Assembly: GCA_900313295.1 (NCBI GenBank)
Contig: OMQS01000195.1
Coordinates: forward strand, 1 to 13,353
Origin: an uncultured Eubacteriales bacterium
Lineage (GTDB): Bacteria > Bacillota > Clostridia > Oscillospirales > Oscillospiraceae
Direction of reading: 5' to 3'
Length of the DNA: 13,353 nucleotides
The translations under genes were made by a program, and so were the position numbers. Positions 13,147 through 13,353 of the stretch are shown here, piece after piece; positions within the stretch are counted from its first letter, which is position 1, and each line of letters begins with the position of its first letter. The notes below the pieces were generated by a model. It worked only from the letters and a program-made list of their open reading frames with translations, ran no database searches and was not told where the DNA came from.

Positions 13147-13353
13147 TTACTTTACCTCCTTCTTAAAGAGGTTGCAGACCTCTTCGTGCTTGTGTACCTC
13201 GAAGTCGTGATACATCTGGTTGCGCTTCACGGCCAGATCCCAGTCCACCTTGTGGCCGTCGAAGTCGGGGCCGTCCACGCAGGCGAACTTGGTTTCGCCG
13301 CCCACGGTCAGGCGGCAGCCGCCGCACATGCCGGTGCCGTCGATCATGATGGG
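13147..13353 (-). CDS. nfnA: NfnA, small subunit, C-terminal 68 residues (runs off right edge)
   Basis: The visible C-terminus reads PIMIDGTGMCGGCRLTVGG and continues ETKFACVDGPDFDGHKVDWD. This is the [2Fe-2S]-binding end of PyrK/NfnA-type FAD- and NAD-binding reductases, with three cysteines and the Asp of IDGTGMC as the likely ligands. In Nfn this subunit carries the FAD that oxidises NADH and passes an electron through the 2Fe-2S cluster. The full protein is usually about 280 residues, so roughly three quarters lies beyond the window. The stop codon is one base before the nfnB start, so the two are co-translated. Such genes are often labelled sulfide/dihydroorotate dehydrogenase-like FAD/NAD-binding protein. 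Confidence 0.92.
   Translation of the reverse strand, partial: PIMIDGTGMCGGCRLTVGGETKFACVDGPDFDGHKVDWDLAVKRNQMYHDFEVHKHEEVCNLFKKEVK

Noticed and set aside
12159..13166. A 335-codon plus-strand open frame opposite nfnB
   Set aside because: It is the antisense shadow of a well-identified gene, with low-complexity Gly/His/Ala/Leu composition and no domain.
1..13353. CRISPR arrays, tRNA or rRNA genes, transposases, phage or attachment-site signs
   Set aside because: I looked for repeated spacers, tRNA-like cloverleaf ends, transposase or integrase motifs and terminal inverted repeats, and saw none.

Overview
The window reads as ordinary chromosome of a high-GC, endospore-forming anaerobic Firmicute. 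It most resembles the Oscillospiraceae/Ruminococcaceae-type gut Clostridia. The support is a GerA/SpoVAF-family germination protein, an NfnAB electron-bifurcating transhydrogenase, a group II ECF vitamin-transporter S component beside a type III pantothenate kinase, strong AGGAGG-type ribosome binding sites, and GC-rich genes separated by AT-rich intergenic regions. The lineage is inferred from gene content; no rRNA or tRNA gene was seen.

Layout, left to right. (1) 1-420, minus: the start of mraZ, with a sigma-A promoter and TGGG-type MraZ boxes; the rest of the division/cell-wall cluster would lie off the left edge. (2) 522-5566, minus: a tightly packed six-gene run transcribed leftward: HAD-IIA phosphatase, MFS transporter, membrane-anchored GDPD, rsmD, coaD, coiled-coil protein, ending at a strong terminator. 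(3) 5593-7057, minus: one spoVAF-like germination gene preceded by a sigma-G-like promoter. (4) 7038-9425, minus: a LysR regulator overlapping by 4 nt a two-domain acyltransferase-type protein (DUF2156 plus GNAT). (5) 9426-9745: a 389-base gap between divergent genes, holding two plus-strand promoter candidates, a 20-bp hairpin and an operator-like palindrome. (6) 9746-11137, plus: ECF S component and coaX, an apparent pantothenate uptake and phosphorylation operon, ending in a terminator. (7) 11169-11648: a small membrane protein (minus) and an XRE-type regulator (plus), divergent, sharing a promoter region full of GAATATTC palindromes. (8) 11700-13353, minus: a shared terminator, nfnB, and the C-terminal end of nfnA.

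How the genes fit together: coenzyme A recurs. The S component plus CoaX would bring in and phosphorylate pantothenate, CoaD makes dephospho-CoA, and the GNAT domain probably uses acyl-CoA. GDPD and the HAD-IIA phosphatase could form a short glycerophosphodiester to glycerol-3-phosphate to glycerol route. NfnAB balances NADH, NADPH and reduced ferredoxin in a fermentative anaerobe. I see no clear new defence or mobile system. The most interesting signals are regulatory: the sigma-G promoter whose -35 lies in a terminator loop, the XRE/small-membrane-protein module, and the unexplained promoter plus hairpin at 9500-9618.
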